A stretch of 64,000 bases of DNA, taken from positions 83,113-147,112 of the forward strand of contig JADFUC010001587.1 of NCBI GenBank assembly GCA_019722365.1, in the 5' to 3' direction. Below are positions 51,301 through 64,000 of the stretch, one piece after another. The position numbers were made by a program, and so were the translations under genes. The stretch's first letter is position 1. Every line of letters starts with the position of its first letter. The notes beneath the pieces were generated by a model, which searched no databases, was not told the origin of the DNA, and saw nothing but the letters and a program-made list of their open reading frames with translations. Origin of the DNA: Lithospermum erythrorhizon. Its lineage: Eukaryota > Streptophyta > Magnoliopsida > Boraginales > Boraginaceae.

Positions 51301-54300
51301 CGGTACTCATAATAAACCAGTTCTATTAATGCCAATGTAAAATAAAAAAGTCGATAAGTAGAATGTCGGGTAGACGAGGATCAAGAAATATCCTACCATT
51401 CTGTATACATTAAAGTCATATAGGCCCTCAACCAAGACTTGCCAACAAAGGCCGCATTATAATTCAAGGTTTTAACCAAGCGGGGAGCCGGGACATCAAA
51501 GTAAGTCTACACTGTATTAGAGTTAAATGCTCATGGGGATAGATGTAAGGTCACATATAATGTCCTAGTCAGAAGACCTCGTCCATAGCACACAGTTGTC
51601 CCCTCAACACTTCACCGCCAGCTGCAGCATTTGGAATGGAGAACAAACTCAAATCGGGGACAAAACTGCTCATGGGTAAGAATCCCACTTTATTTGCCAC
51701 AAGAAAGAGGCAAGTCCCAACAAGGCCTAGTATCCCAAGCAACTACCCCAAATTTCAAAGTTATTGTAGAAGATTTAGTTCAAGCCTCTCAAAGGCTGAC
51801 TTGCTTCACTCAACACGAAAAGGCGCGTATCGCCACCCCTAAAGGTTTTGTGAAACCCAAAAGGGACCCAAAATAGAGCATGGTCCAAAAGTTTATGATC
51901 TCCAGCAGTCGTAAGTTGCGATCCCGCTTGGCGACAAAAAGCTACGTGACAACTACCTGGGAAGACTGTCTTCAGAAGAACCCAACCACCCCGAGGCCAC
52001 AAGCAACAAAATACATACAAATGATACCCAAAACATATGCAGAGAAAGGATCTGTTCGCCAAGAACCAATCATAGGGGTCAAGTTTATATCTCAAAAACT
52101 ACCACCTGTGGTTTTTAATCAAGAGGGCGACAAAATCACTATATAACAGAGTTACCTAAAGGCCTCTACAAGTCAAACACGGATTAACGACCAAGATTCC
52201 TCAGTTCTGGGGACAATCTCGACCCCAAGAAGAAAAAATCAGGAAATCAATCTCCAAAGTCGGGGGCAAAATGTAAAAAGGCTACAACCCAACCTAAAAG
52301 AAATATGTCTTTGATGCATTGGGAAGGAGGAAATCTCACCATGTTTCAACATAGCTAACAAGACAGTGACATTTTTCAGTGGTACTCTTCCTGCCTCAAA
52401 GAGGCGCATCCTTGGGAGGCAATGAAGGAAGGGTTTATGGCCAACCTCTGCTCATTTGAGAAAAACATTTAACGGGATATGTCACAATAAAGGAAGTTCA
52501 AAGACATACACCTTGAGCGTGGATATTCCCTAGTGGAGGTAGAGGAACTAGAAGTCCAACGCTACGTCCATAAGTAAACCATATGGGGAATACTTAGAAT
52601 GATGACCAGCCAAACGATTTTGGAGCAAGTTCCTGGCAATTGCCGATGATCCAAAGATACAACATATACACAGCAGAGCAGCTTGAACGACTCTCCGCCC
52701 AGAATGCCCTGGATATGAAAGTAAAAACACCCGACCGGGTTGAGACTTCAAGAACAAGTGTGAAAGGTATCCTGCACAGAGCTACCTTTCCCTAGCTCAG
52801 CCAAGCACGTGAACGCCTCACCCTGGAGCAATCGTATGAAAACAAGGCCTACCTTCCTATGTTTATCAATAAGGAAAGACAACAAGACAAGACACTTGAT
52901 AAACAAACCCTAGAAGAATTAGAGGATACAAGTCATTTCCATGTTTACTACTCCTCATCCCCGATACAAGTCTCTCGCATATAACTGCTCCCTGTAATTG
53001 GGAGTGAACTAAGGGTTCAACGCTACGTTTATAAACAAACCCTATGGGAACACTCGATCAACAATCGAATCGAAAGCGGTATATTTTTTGACAAATTCTC
53101 AAGAGTACTCCGACGAATCTGAGCATACAAGCACGCCCATGAGCAGACGCTATGAACGAACGTCCACCTCGAAAAATGATGCCGAAATACATAAGTCAAT
53201 AACACCTCATCTTCATGAAAGAAGGCGGGTTTAGACTTCAAGCTCAACAAGAGACTATCGTAACATGTGGGCAAGATGCATGCGGTCAAAACCCAAGGTT
53301 CAAATATTTCTAAATAAACTCAAGTACGCTCCCGAGCACGAGGATAAACCGCTCAAGCATGCCTCGATACGAAGCGAACTATCAACCCCACTCTCATGAG
53401 GATAACCGCCTAACCGTCCTCGAGAGGAGTATAAAGTGTCGAACCCCGAACTACATTTTAGTTTCGATCTCATGAACGATCCTCGCGTACATAAAGTGCT
53501 TGATACATATCAAGCACAACCATAACCTAAAATAACATCCATAAACAAGTCCATCTAAAGCGAGCCAAAAACATAGCCGAAAAGTTACGCGAATAAAAAA
53601 AGGATAAGAACGATAAAACAATTATCAAAAGAAAAATGCACTAAGTGGGATAAAACCACAATGAGACAAGGGAATCCAATACATCAAATATAAAGCAAGT
53701 AGGAAATAAAGACAAGTATAAAATTCAAAGCTACTACAATAGTCCTACAAGGCCTAGTCTAGCAGCTTCTAAACTGTACATCCGCTCTGATGCTCAGTTT
53801 ATTGATCCCTCCTCCAAATGTGCGAATCACTGGTATATTGGTCAAGCCTGAGGAAAAACTAGGAAACTTAAAAACCTTCAGCAACCCCTGAATAATGTGT
53901 CTCTAGAGCATTCCAACTCGCCGCCCATGCTCCAATCATCTTCCGAATTTACACTTCCTCGAAGCCCGGTCCTCAAGAGCCAGTTCTGAGAAGAAAGTTC
54001 TCTCATGGTGGGCTCCTAAGAGCACGCAAGGTCATTCACGACAGGTCCATCTCTCTCTCTCGCCCGAAAGAAGCTCAGGAATTTGTCATGGGAAATCGGG
54101 AAATTGTCAAACTCTATCCTGAGTGAGGAATTTGAAAGTCTCTACTCTTCCTCCCAGCACTATCTAGGGGACTTCCTCTGAGCCCATCACATATGCGTGG
54201 GGACCGTAGAAGCTCCTGCGCGAAGAATGGCTTCTCCCCTTGGAAGCGAGCAAGGGGTTGGAGAGTCGGTGGACACGACTGCCACCTCAATAGTAAAGAC

Positions 54301-57100
54301 ACTGGAGATTCCCTGCATCGACAGTGCTCGAGCATGCTCTTAAGTGTCGACCAAGAAACCTTCTACTACCCGAAAAAGAGAGGGAATAAGCTTCCGGCCA
54401 TTAGTTTAAGAATAATTCATATAACACAAAAGAGAAAAAAATACCTGGTCTCTGATGACATCGTCAGAACGGGTAAGGAACTAATTCTTCGTGAGATCCG
54501 CGAACCGGAGAAACCACTTTGGGATCCACGGATGAAAGAGGTTTCTTTCCGAACACCTCCGGGTATGCTTGGGTCTCTATCTTCCCAATGTACTGAGTAG
54601 CTTTCTCTGGGGGAAGATCGAGATGACTAGAAATCAAAAGTAGGAGGATGAACACCAGCAGGAAGACTCTTCCCTTTCCTGTGTTTTCCTGGCAACAGAA
54701 GAATGCAGGAGCGCATGAGAAAAGTTTACTCACCATGTCTATACCAATTGGGAGTATGAGGAGAAGTGTTGCCAGGAAACATGACCGTCTGCCGGGCTCT
54801 AGATAAAATACCCGCACGCCAAAACTCAAGACCCGTGGACAAGTCAACCATCTCAATAAGCAGCCGTTTAACGGTGCCAGAATGCAGTGTAAACCAACAG
54901 GAGAGAAACGGTAGGGATTGTAAGGTTTCACCAGTAAACCCGAACCTATTCTCGTGACATAAATTTTACCGGGTAACAATAAAGAGAGCCCGATCAACTG
55001 GCAACTGAACCTTGTGGTCATCATAGAAGAAGGGTTGCTCTCGATCAGGACGGGTGGATTTCCATGTTACTGAACACGAACGTAAAAAAGTGTGTGCCTC
55101 ATTGGGAGCATAAACATTGCCTCTACCCTTACCATGATACCTACATCCGGAGGGCCAATCCGTCTATTAGCAGCAATACGCTGAAAGCAAAGAATAAGAT
55201 CCCATCCAAACCAAAGCAGGTAATGAAAAGTGAAGACTTAATGATAAGGGTCATAACAAAAGATAACTGGATAAACTCCTGCGAGACGGCCGGTAATAGA
55301 TAAAGCCAACCGTGAGAACCATTCGCCATGAAATCGACCATCTAAAGGTTAATTGAAATTGATAAAACCTAGAGGCTCAACATGGAGGACGAACACACAT
55401 AACCAACAGTAAAGAAACCCTGCACAATAAACTTCCTCCTCCAAATAAGAACTAACTCAGTATCAAAAGGATGTCTGTCAAGCAGCAAGATCCCAAGAAT
55501 GTGCTCGCCAATGATGATTTAATGGGACAAATATCCGTGAGAAGCCACCTTGATGTGCTCCGTCGGTCGCTTATAACCCACGTGAGAATCAAGAGAACGG
55601 TTCAAAGCTAATCCGTAGAAGTAGACTCTCTTGTCAAGGGACCAGCAACTAAATAAAGGATAGTCTATGAACAGAACCTGGCAAAGAGAGTAGTGATTCC
55701 AAGCCTGACGCATCAAGGACCGAGACAAACACTAGCCGTAGACGACTCCTCATCAAACAAACTAACAATAGCCGAAAAGACCCCTAAGATCCAACAAATC
55801 CTTCCATGGATAGGACATCCTTCGAGGAATAACGAGAGTATTATGGAAGGGACAACAACGCCATAGAAGGCCTTCAAGAACCTCAAGGTGCTTGAATGAA
55901 TCATAAACACAAAGAGAAGCCCTAATTGCCTCAATGTAAAAACACTAAGTAGGGCATGGCAATTGCCAAACGATCGAAAGTATCTTCAGCCCTGGCCTCA
56001 GTCAAATCAAGGATATAATCAAATTACCAATGGATTCTCAAGGACCCCGCCATTGCATTACCACCGTGAGGATATCATGCTACCTAAATGAAAGCTTCGG
56101 TGAGGGTCAAGACTCTTGATCCGATCCTTGAGATTTAAGAACTTTCTCTTGAATAATCTGCAGTTTTCTCGAATTTGATAAGGAAGCCAAGGCCACCAAT
56201 GAACACAACCTGCATAACGGAGGATGGGTCGCTAGCTGTCACTTTATCTTCCTCCGACCTAATATGTAGAAAATTCTTTTGTCTGAGTAGCCTTCAAATG
56301 TAAATTCATGGCGGCCGACAAAGTTGTCGAAACAAAGATAAAAGAATAAGACAGAATCCAACACCAAAAGCACAAAGGAAAAAGAAAATCAAGTCAAGGC
56401 ATAAGAGAGATATGTGATGGCGTTACGCCAAGAGTGGGATGAGTACCCGACTGACCAAAGGCGCACCTCCTTCAACAAGAAACATCACCATCGGAGTACA
56501 GAGTACGGAGGTGTTAAGAATGATCATCTCCAACCCAGGATACTTAATGGGCACTACCAAATCAAAAGCAAGATAAGGCATAGAGTCAAAACCAACTCCA
56601 AGGTAGAGGATTGGAAAACAAGAAGGGGACATCCCATTACATGTCAACGCCCCACAAACCAAGAATATGCTAAGATAGTGGACCAAATAGAAATAAAGCT
56701 GCATTCCATGAGCAAAAAGTGGTCAGCTGTGAGAGAAGGGAGGATGACCTCTACTTTCTACAAGCTATCCCAACTACGACTCGTGGCAAAAACCAAGCAT
56801 GGTAGTAGAAAAACATTCACTAACTACCACAATGAGTCCACAAAAGCAAAGAGAAAGAAAAACAAACGTATATAAGCCCTCATCGGTGCTCCCGATCAAA
56901 AGCATAGTGGAGGGAATACATCAAAGTCCTAAAGGTCCACGTTTATATGCCCAAGCTTCCATCCTATCCTACATGAATGCACAATTCAACACAAAACATG
57001 CTCTGACAAGACACGTATGCTATGTGTTGACTCCACCAACCCATGTGCCCGGAAAATTATGAGAAAACTTTATTTAGAGACTAGACTCACTGAAAACTGA
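48400..57100. mobile_element. Probable old LTR-retroelement sequence, unassigned
   Basis: About 9 kb with clearly higher GC than its neighbours and no frame longer than 190 codons. No reverse transcriptase, integrase or gag motif could be read on either strand. Retroelement-like hints are a TATA box 'gcctataaaccccc' at about 48896, purine-rich 'gtcgggggcaaaatg' at about 52258, and a diverged direct repeat built on 'caacgctacgt' (52558 and 53019), each copy followed about 200 bp later by 'gagacttcaag' or 'tagacttcaag'. A Ty3/gypsy Tat-type element, which often carries tandem repeats outside the genes, is a guess. Confidence 0.3.
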
Positions 57101-58170
57101 GAACAAGTCCATCCCAATCGAAATGGAGAAATAAATTCAAAGTTAAGCACAAAAGTTGTAAACGTAAGTTCCAAAGAACAACTTTGAACGTCCATAACTC
57201 GAGCTATAGAGTTGATTTGGGAGACCAATATGCTAAAAGAACCGCTCTTTTATTAGCTTTCTAATAATATAAATATGGGGCCCAAAACGGATTTTTAACG
57301 AAGAAGTGCGACTTTTCTCAAGAGCTAGAAATTCTCGATTTAACCAAATCATGAAATTAAAAATAGTTACACTATTGGAAACATGATGAAACTTCAAGAG
57401 AATATTCAAGGCATCTAAATAAGAAGAACAAACACAGTAAACATAAAGCATGACCAAATCCCAATTAAAAATTCAATCTTGATGATGATTCTTCATAAAG
57501 ACTATTATGTCAGCATGTATGATTATTAAAAACTTATAATGTTTGATTTTTATACCTAAAGTATATAGTCTAAGTCAAAGGACTACCAAATAATCATCAA
57601 AGGACATAAGAATCCATCAAGGCATAAATTAAATGCATAAGAGCATTAGCAGATACCTTTATGCAACTCTCAGCATGCCTTCAAAAAAAAGATGAAAATT
57701 TTACATCTATCCAACTTGAAAAGTTTCAGAAAGCATAAAAAAGGGAACATTAGTGTCGATACATAATTCACAATATCTAAAGGAAGTAAAATTAAAAAAA
57801 AATATAAGGGAAGATTCTTTTACCAAGCCAAGTGGGGGGCAAGCAGATTTGATTTTGAGTCAGCCTGTCTTAAATAAACAAAGCCTAGTGCATCTAGGAC
57901 CCTAAAAAAACACATTACTTATGTCTCTGATGGACAAGTAGCCCCTTGCGAGATGAATCAAATAAACGAACCAAATTTTAAATTACTAGGCTATGTTCGA
58001 AATCCCATCTAAGTTATTGTGTAGGATGGGATTAAATTTCTTCACATGAAATATATCACTATTTTTCGTGGAATAAAATGAGCCCAAATTGGTCCAAAAA
58101 AATTTAATAAAAGTGGGATTTAAATCATATAATTAAGATAGTTAATTAAAGCAATCCATAAGGATTAAGA
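57101..58170. other. Spacer, nothing recognised
   Basis: AT-rich sequence between the unassigned retroelement-like block and the palindrome-cored array. A purine tract 'agtggggggcaag' at about 57830 could be a polypurine tract, but no LTR was recognised next to it. Confidence 0.35.
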
Positions 58171-58177
58171 TTAATTA

Positions 58178-58640
58178 TCTTAATATTTAACATGTAATAA
58201 ATTCATGTTAGAGTTGCGAATATCAAGTTAAATTAAATCCATATATATTCGGATCAATATAAACGCAATAAAACCAGAGTCAAATCTAGAAAATTTAATT
58301 CTCAATAAATTCTTTAATGGATCAAGAATTAAATGGATTCAACATGTAATAAATCATGTTAATATTAAACCCAAAACAATTTAATTCTCTAATAAATGGA
58401 GTGATTAACAATTTTAACATGTAATAAATTCATGTTAATATTAGTAAATTTAATTCTCTAATAAATAGAGGATTAAATGGGCCTCGAGCCAGCAACAAAC
58501 TTACGTCATCACTAAAACCTCAATAAGTTAATTACTATTTAAGTTCTTTACTGACCAGAATTAAATGGGTCTTAACATTTAACCAATTCATGTTAACATT
58601 AAATCAATAATTTAATTTCAATAAACGGAGAATTAGATTT
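58178..58640. repeat. Diverged tandem array with a small palindromic core
   Basis: 'taacatgtaataaattcatgtta' or close variants occur at about 58187, 58340 and 58418, and a fourth form with 'taaccaattcatgttaac' at about 58575. Each is followed by 'ttaattctctaataaatgga'-like sequence. The core AACATG...CATGTT is a perfect short inverted repeat. Unit length varies between about 75 and 155 bp. Confidence 0.7.
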
Positions 58641-59736
58641 ATCCCAACACAAGTTGGCAATAATTCCAGAATTTTGCAGCCCTCTAGCGAAGCCAAGCTC
58701 TGCATCAAGACGACTAAAGATCGTGGACATGCAAATGTGTCACAATAAATCTCAAACCAATAAATCTTCCTAGTAAGTCGGAGTTAGACCATGGATAGTG
58801 ATCATATAAATCATAAGAAGCCCCTATAAATGTGTAATCATCCTTTAAAGTCCCTGTAAAATTGACAATTTTTGATTATGGAATTGCTAATTCCAAGAAT
58901 TTAGCCTTAAATGCTATCAAGAAGAAGTCCCAAAGAGGGTTAATCACAAACTCCGACCTCCCATGGTGGGAGAAAGTTGCTAACGAACGCCAAGATGGAT
59001 ACCTAAATTTCCATCACAAGCGTCCAACATACACCACCTCCACTAAGTCAAACGAGTGACCGATGCCACCACAGTGGAGCAAGATAAAGTCGAAGTGAAA
59101 ACTATTGAATAATGGAATTCGATTCAATTTGTTAATTTGTTATCATGAAAAAGTGAGTCATTAATAATGGAATTCGATCAAACCTTTTTCAAGACAACAA
59201 ATTATTTAAACGAATCCACTCAGTCATGAACTTGTGACAAGTTTCATCATTAAGAATTTCAAGTGCTTAAAGTGTTTCCGACGGGTTGTTCAGACTCAAG
59301 ATCAAGTCAACCAAACGCCAAGTTAAACGAGGAGCCTGTGGTTTTATATATTTGTTATGGGACGTTTGCAGTTTAAAACCTCCTCTACACTTTAGTATAC
59401 AAGGTTTTCTACGAGAGTACAACTTTTTGGTGTATTAACTAATTTGTTTTAAAATAGATAGTCCGCGATTCCTACTCCCAAGTATCGATTGATTCATGGT
59501 TGAGGCCACAAATGACTGTCATTTCATTTCAAGAATCGCGTCGAACGATCTTTTTATTTTGTGAGGAAGATCAGGACTTATCGAGAGTAGCTAGGGTCTC
59601 GATGATCGGTGACCCGACCTCTCTCGATAGGGTCCTTCTAGGCAAAAAAATGCCACGGCTCATCAAGGGGCTCATCGAGACCCTCAGGTCTCGATGGGGT
59701 CTCCATACCGGATATTTTCAAAGCTATTTAGAGCAC
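58641..59736. other. Probably U3 part of a copia 5' LTR; start not determined
   Basis: This stretch precedes a clear LTR promoter at 59737. The 5' boundary of the LTR cannot be fixed because the partner LTR is outside the window. The segment 59500-59700 is noticeably repeated in wording (ggtctcgatgatcgg, aggtctcgatgggg), which may be a short enhancer-like duplication. Confidence 0.35.
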
Positions 59737-60279
59737 TATATAAAATTCTTTCTATTTTTAAAAGCTCACCTTTTGACATACTTTAAGATCAATCTTTTCT
59801 GCAAATTCAAAAAAGGTAAAGCAAAAAACTCATACTTAATCTTTATCATCTTGCAGGTCATAGTTACGTGATTATTGTAATCTTTATTCAATATTAAGAC
59901 AATAAATTCTTTGTGTGTATAGGGTTGCTATTCTTGGCTATAGTAGAGTGAAATCCTAGGAGAGGTTTTGGGTTCCTAGTCTGCTGATTAGAGTCAAATT
60001 TAGTTTGGTGCTCGGGGTCACTTTAGTCAGAGGCTGTGTTTACATAGCTCCTGGTAGAGAAGTTGGTTATGTGTAATCAAACACTCTTTTCAAGAGCTAG
60101 TTATCGCTACTAAACCTGAAGGGTGTGCCTAAGGTCGAGCACTAGGAAACCGAAGTCAGAAAATCTTGTGTATCTTCTCTATTCCTTATCTCTTTACTTT
60201 CAAGTGCTTTATTTCATTTGATTATATATATATTTTTTAACACCTTATTGACCCCTCAAGGTTATATTTAGGGAATAAG
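59737..60279 (+). repeat. Promoter, R and U5 part of a Ty1/copia 5' LTR
   Basis: A TATA box (tatataaaa) lies at 59737-59745. The sequence ends with 'ttattgacccctcaagg' and 'gggaataag' directly before the primer-binding site at 60280. This ending resembles SIRE-type copia LTRs, which end in 'ttcacccccctct...'-like sequence before TGGTATCA. Confidence 0.6.
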
Positions 60280-63200
60280 TGGTATCATAGCCCGTGTTCT
60301 AAGCTAAAATCTTAGAGTATCTACGCTTGGTAACGGGATTAAGGGAAGTTTCAACCCTAGTCATGTAGTCACAAGTAAGGCTACCATTTTGACGGATAGA
60401 ACTAGGACTATTGGTGCAACACTTTCAAGTATCATGTCAGCATTACAAGCCAGTGGAGGGTGACTGATCATCAAGGGTCCACCATTCTATGAAGTATCAA
60501 ATTTCTGCCGGTTTCCAGGGAACTCGAATTACATGGTGGAGAAGATTAAAGATAGGTGCCTAGTCAGGTGCCACCGAGGACGTGGATAATGAGGAAGACG
60601 CATATTAAGGCCCTAGAACTCAAGATATGGAGTTGAATTTAAAGCCATACATGTTCTTCACACATATGGATCGAGGAGTATGCTCGGGTAAAGTGGATGC
60701 AAAACGGTTAAGGAAATACGGGACTGAAACCCGCCCCATATTGGTTCTTAGCCAAGTGAAGACTAAGGGTCTCGACTTTTGACTAGAGAGTATCAAAGTT
60801 CTAAATAAGTTATGGGAGTCTATTTAGCACATGCACCAAAGGTTCAATACTATCATCAACAACTTGATTCTCTAGTGTACCCTCCCCTGGGAAGAATGGA
60901 ATGTGGAGAATTATTGAAGCCGTGAACTGAGTTTGCAAAACGGGTATATGCCATTAATGAAGCCAATGATATCAAGACATCTCCCATTCACTATTGTCCC
61001 CGAAAGTCAAGAGAAATGAGAGCTCAAAACAAGGCTTTGATTGAGACAAAAAGTCAATGGCTCAAGTGCTAAAGCTCAAAAACCTTCGAGAAAATAGAGA
61101 GTGACGAGGATGATGAGGACATGGACATGTTTGCTAGAGACTACAAGAAGTTTTAAGAACAAGGATGATTATGCACATAGAAGTTTCTAAGTAAGGATAA
61201 CTAAGTATAAATATTAAGTGGCAGGGGAGGCAAAATACGCCAAGTCTGCATACATCTAAAGATGATTGTCTCTCGGCCTGCTAAGAAGTTCCAACCAAGC
61301 AAGAAGGTCATCAGAGGACGCATCCGAAGTTTAATCCGATTGAAATGGAGACAGAATGGAAGGGCTAGTGTATGAATTTCAGTTGAGGTACCTCCTCGAC
61401 TCTAACTCTTCAAATGATGAGAGCTTCATAGTGATATGAAGACTTGGTGTAAGTTTCATGCCAAGCAATAACTATAATGAGTTGTTAGAGAGTTTTGAAA
61501 ATTGCTTAAAAGGAACAAAAACTTTCTAAAACAACAAAGTTTGCTTCAAGCAAAACCATTTCTCTTGAAAATGAAGTTACCTTGCTAAAGCTTGACTCTA
61601 ATCTTAAAAATGATGGAATGCTTGAAAAAATGGAGCTTAAACAACATCTTAGTAAGGTTGAGTTGGAAAATATGGAACTTAAAAAGTGACTCAACTTGTA
61701 TTCATTGAGAACCAACAAGTTAGATGAAATTCTTGATGCTCAACGTTATCTAACCAACAAAAGGGGTCAAGTGATAACTCATTTACTCCTAATGTTTCTT
61801 CATCATCCGGTATTAAATTTGTAAGACTGTATTTCACTTGCAGTTATTGTGAGAAAGGGAATCATGAGTCTTCTAAATGTCCCAATAAAAGGGTCAAGGA
61901 TTGGGCACCTTAATTCCCAAATCTCAAATTCCTAAACGGATCATGGTGGAAATCCACTTCGCTTATTAACCCCTGCTGACACAAATCACAGACAGTACTA
62001 GAATGAGAACTCTGAATTGTGTTTAGCGGGCCACTCATCCAAGAAGAAAAATATTTGGATGGTGGATAATGCAAGCCAAGGCAATACGACCTGAGATGCC
62101 TCACTCTTCTTAAAAGTATCGTAATAAAGCTTGGAAATGTGAAGTTTGCCAACAATGAAATCGCCAAAATCCTAGGTAAAGGGTGTATTGGTAAGAAAGA
62201 TTACTTTAAGATTGAAGATATTGTTATTGTGCGGCTTAATTTCCGTTTTAGCGCGAAATAATTATAAAAATGATTATGAGAAGTTAAGCTACTACTGAAT
62301 AAGATTATTTCGCATAAAGTTTCTGAACAATATTTTTTGTGCATGATTATCGGTTGAATGAATGGTATTATGAATTTTGATAAGGTTGTTTAGTAATATT
62401 TGCAAGGAATGCCAGGCCACGACGATGCGAGTTTGTGACATCGGACAGTTGGGGCACGCTAGTATCAAATGTTGGCCTAAATTGCATAAGCATGTGCATG
62501 TAAAAGGTTTACCTAAACTCAAGTAAGAAAAAGGAAAGATTTGTGATGCATGTCAACTCTGTAAAATGCATAAATCATCTTTTAAATCTATTAATCATGT
62601 TTCATCAAACCATGTGCTTGATTTGTTACATATGGATTGCTTCAAAGTAGACGGATATTGTGAGTTTGGGTGGCTCTGGCATGTGTTTGTAATTGCTGAC
62701 GACACTCAAGGTCACTTGGTTAATTCTCTTGCCACAAGAGTGATGCGCTTAAAGAGTTTGCTAAAATGTTGGTAGAAAGATTATGAAACGGTAGTTAACC
62801 TAAAATCAAAAGTTTACAAGGAGCGATCACGGAGGGGCGAGTTCTTCGAGAATACGGAGTTCAAGAGTTTTGTGAGAGTATAGGATCCAAAACTTTTTGG
62901 TACTCAAGAAGACCTCAACAAAATGAGCTATGGAGTTTAATGAATAGGACCATTCAAGAAATGGAAGCCGTAATTATACTGAATGAGCACAACTTGTCAA
63001 AATATTTGGGTCATGCCGTGGACACCGCTATATAAATAACTAGTATTCCTTTAGACCTATTCTTGACAAGACTTTATATAGAGCTTTGGGCTGTAAGACT
63101 CCTCGTATTGATTGAATTTTCTCGGTGTAAATGCTATATCCAAACACGGCGACAAATTGGGTAAATTTGATGCAAAATCTAATGTAAGTACTTTCCGGTT

Positions 63201-64000
63201 ATTTGAAACTATAGTTTTTAGTATCATTTATAAGAAGACTCAATGTGAGTTCATTCATGTTAGACTTTGATGAACTTAACTGCTTGTTAAAAGTTGTAAT
63301 AGATGAGGATGATCGAGAAAGCAAGAATAGAAGATTCAATAGGTGTTAATGTGATGAGATGCTTCCAAGAAGAAAGATGAAGTCTCAAAAATAAAGTTTC
63401 AAATTAAAACAAATAGATCAGAACCTCAAGACGTGATGATTATCTCCACATGTGCTTAACACAAGATCACTCAGGGAGAATCATCCTCCGATCTCATTCA
63501 CAGATCTCAGTTGGGTAACTACTCAATCCTCTTTGATTAATGTTTGTCTTCATAGTGTTTACGTGTCTCAAGTAGTACCTCTTAATGTTAAACAAGCTCT
63601 AGAGGATCAAGATTGGATTTTTTTCTATGCAAAAAGAACTTGAACAATTTGAACGATGCAAAGTTTGACATTTAGTTGAAACACGCTGATGGGAACGAGA
63701 CATGGAACAAATGGATTTTAGAAATAAACTTTGATTAAACCGTTTTGCTTGCAAAACAAAAGTCTAAGCTAGTTGTAGTTCAAGTTATAACTCTGTCAAT
63801 TAATAGATCAGATGAAACTTTGTCTAATAGTCGAACCAATGTCTTAGCTTTTAGGTCATGCTATGATTTCAAACCATACCAATTTGAAAGTCAAAGTGCT
63901 TTTCTAAAATGGTTTTTAAGATGAATTTTTTTGTAAACAACCCCCTGGTTTTAAAGATGCTAATTATCCTAAAAGCAATACGTAACTGAACGAAAATGAG
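60280..64000 (+). mobile_element. Ty1/copia (SIRE-like) retrotransposon relic, cut by the right window edge
   Basis: A primer-binding site TGGTATCATAGCCC starts at 60280. Downstream, in standard copia order, are a decayed gag (DEDMDMFARDYKKF-like acidic stretch at about 61095-61155), a CCHC zinc knuckle C-SYC-EKGNH-ESSKC (61839-61880), a protease-region remnant (LGNVKFANNEIAKILGKG at about 62130-62185), GAG-pre-integrase and integrase (LGHASIKC...KLHKHVHVKGLPKL, ICDACQLCKMHKSSFKS, HVLDLLHMDC; then QQNELW..MNRTIQEM at about 62920-62965), and the start of RT (DQDWIFFYAK region near 63610, QQPPGFKDANYPKS-like sequence near 63940). Many stops and frameshifts make it inactive. Confidence 0.85.

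Noticed and set aside
54464..55024. 186-codon minus-strand open frame with hydrophobic stretches
   Set aside because: Hydrophobic runs have no family pattern, and plus-strand frames overlap; it lies in the unassigned repetitive block, so a membrane protein gene is not supported.

Overview
The window is nuclear DNA from a flowering plant, most likely a eudicot. Its protein-coding genes are single-copy plant housekeeping or organelle genes, and they sit in AT-rich sequence filled with decayed LTR retrotransposons, PIF/Harbinger debris and a Stowaway-type MITE. Short 'actccgta'-like MITE ends are frequent. The species cannot be fixed from the sequence alone.

The left part (1-18 kb) is gene-bearing. 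It holds the 3' two thirds of a plant splicing factor 1 gene (+, cut by the left window edge), an intronless membrane-protein gene of the DUF2921 family (-, 6500-9658), and an intronless plastid PLS-class PPR-DYW editing factor closely resembling Arabidopsis ECB2/VAC1 (-, 15156-17798). The gap between the last two has no gene but contains a diverged 0.6-0.7 kb tandem duplication and several short tandem repeats.

The middle (18-39 kb) is repetitive. In order it contains: a Harbinger-like fragment; a broken copy of the 3' end of the ATP/ADP carrier gene, split by about 950 bp of foreign sequence; a Harbinger transposase relic; a small Ty1/copia element with two recognisable LTRs (24317-27040); an AT-rich minisatellite with an inverted tail; the 3' part of a minus-strand Ty3/gypsy element; a minus-strand Ty1/copia LTR that interrupts that gypsy element inside its integrase; and a striking 1.38-kb imperfect hairpin (37589-38971).

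At 39259-42765 (-) lies a five-exon plastid ATP/ADP translocase (NTT/AATP) gene. Exons 3-5 are intact. Exons 1-2 carry several small deletions and intron 1 has no GT donor, so the locus as written cannot make a full-length carrier. Its 3' end is the parent-like sequence of the pseudogene fragment 18 kb to the left, in the same orientation.

From 43 kb to the right edge no host gene was found. There is a Stowaway-like MITE enclosing a second hairpin (46979-47500), about 9 kb of more GC-rich, stop-rich sequence that is probably an old retroelement (48.4-57.1 kb), a palindrome-cored tandem array (58.2-58.6 kb), and a plus-strand Ty1/copia element with LTR end, primer-binding site, gag zinc knuckle, integrase and RT, which runs off the right edge.

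The host genes do not form an operon or cluster. Two of them act in plastids (PPR editing factor, ATP/ADP carrier), but nothing in the sequence ties them together. I found no convincing new multi-gene system. The most notable structures are the long hairpin next to the carrier gene, the carrier duplication and decay, and a stop-free 102-nt intron in the carrier gene.
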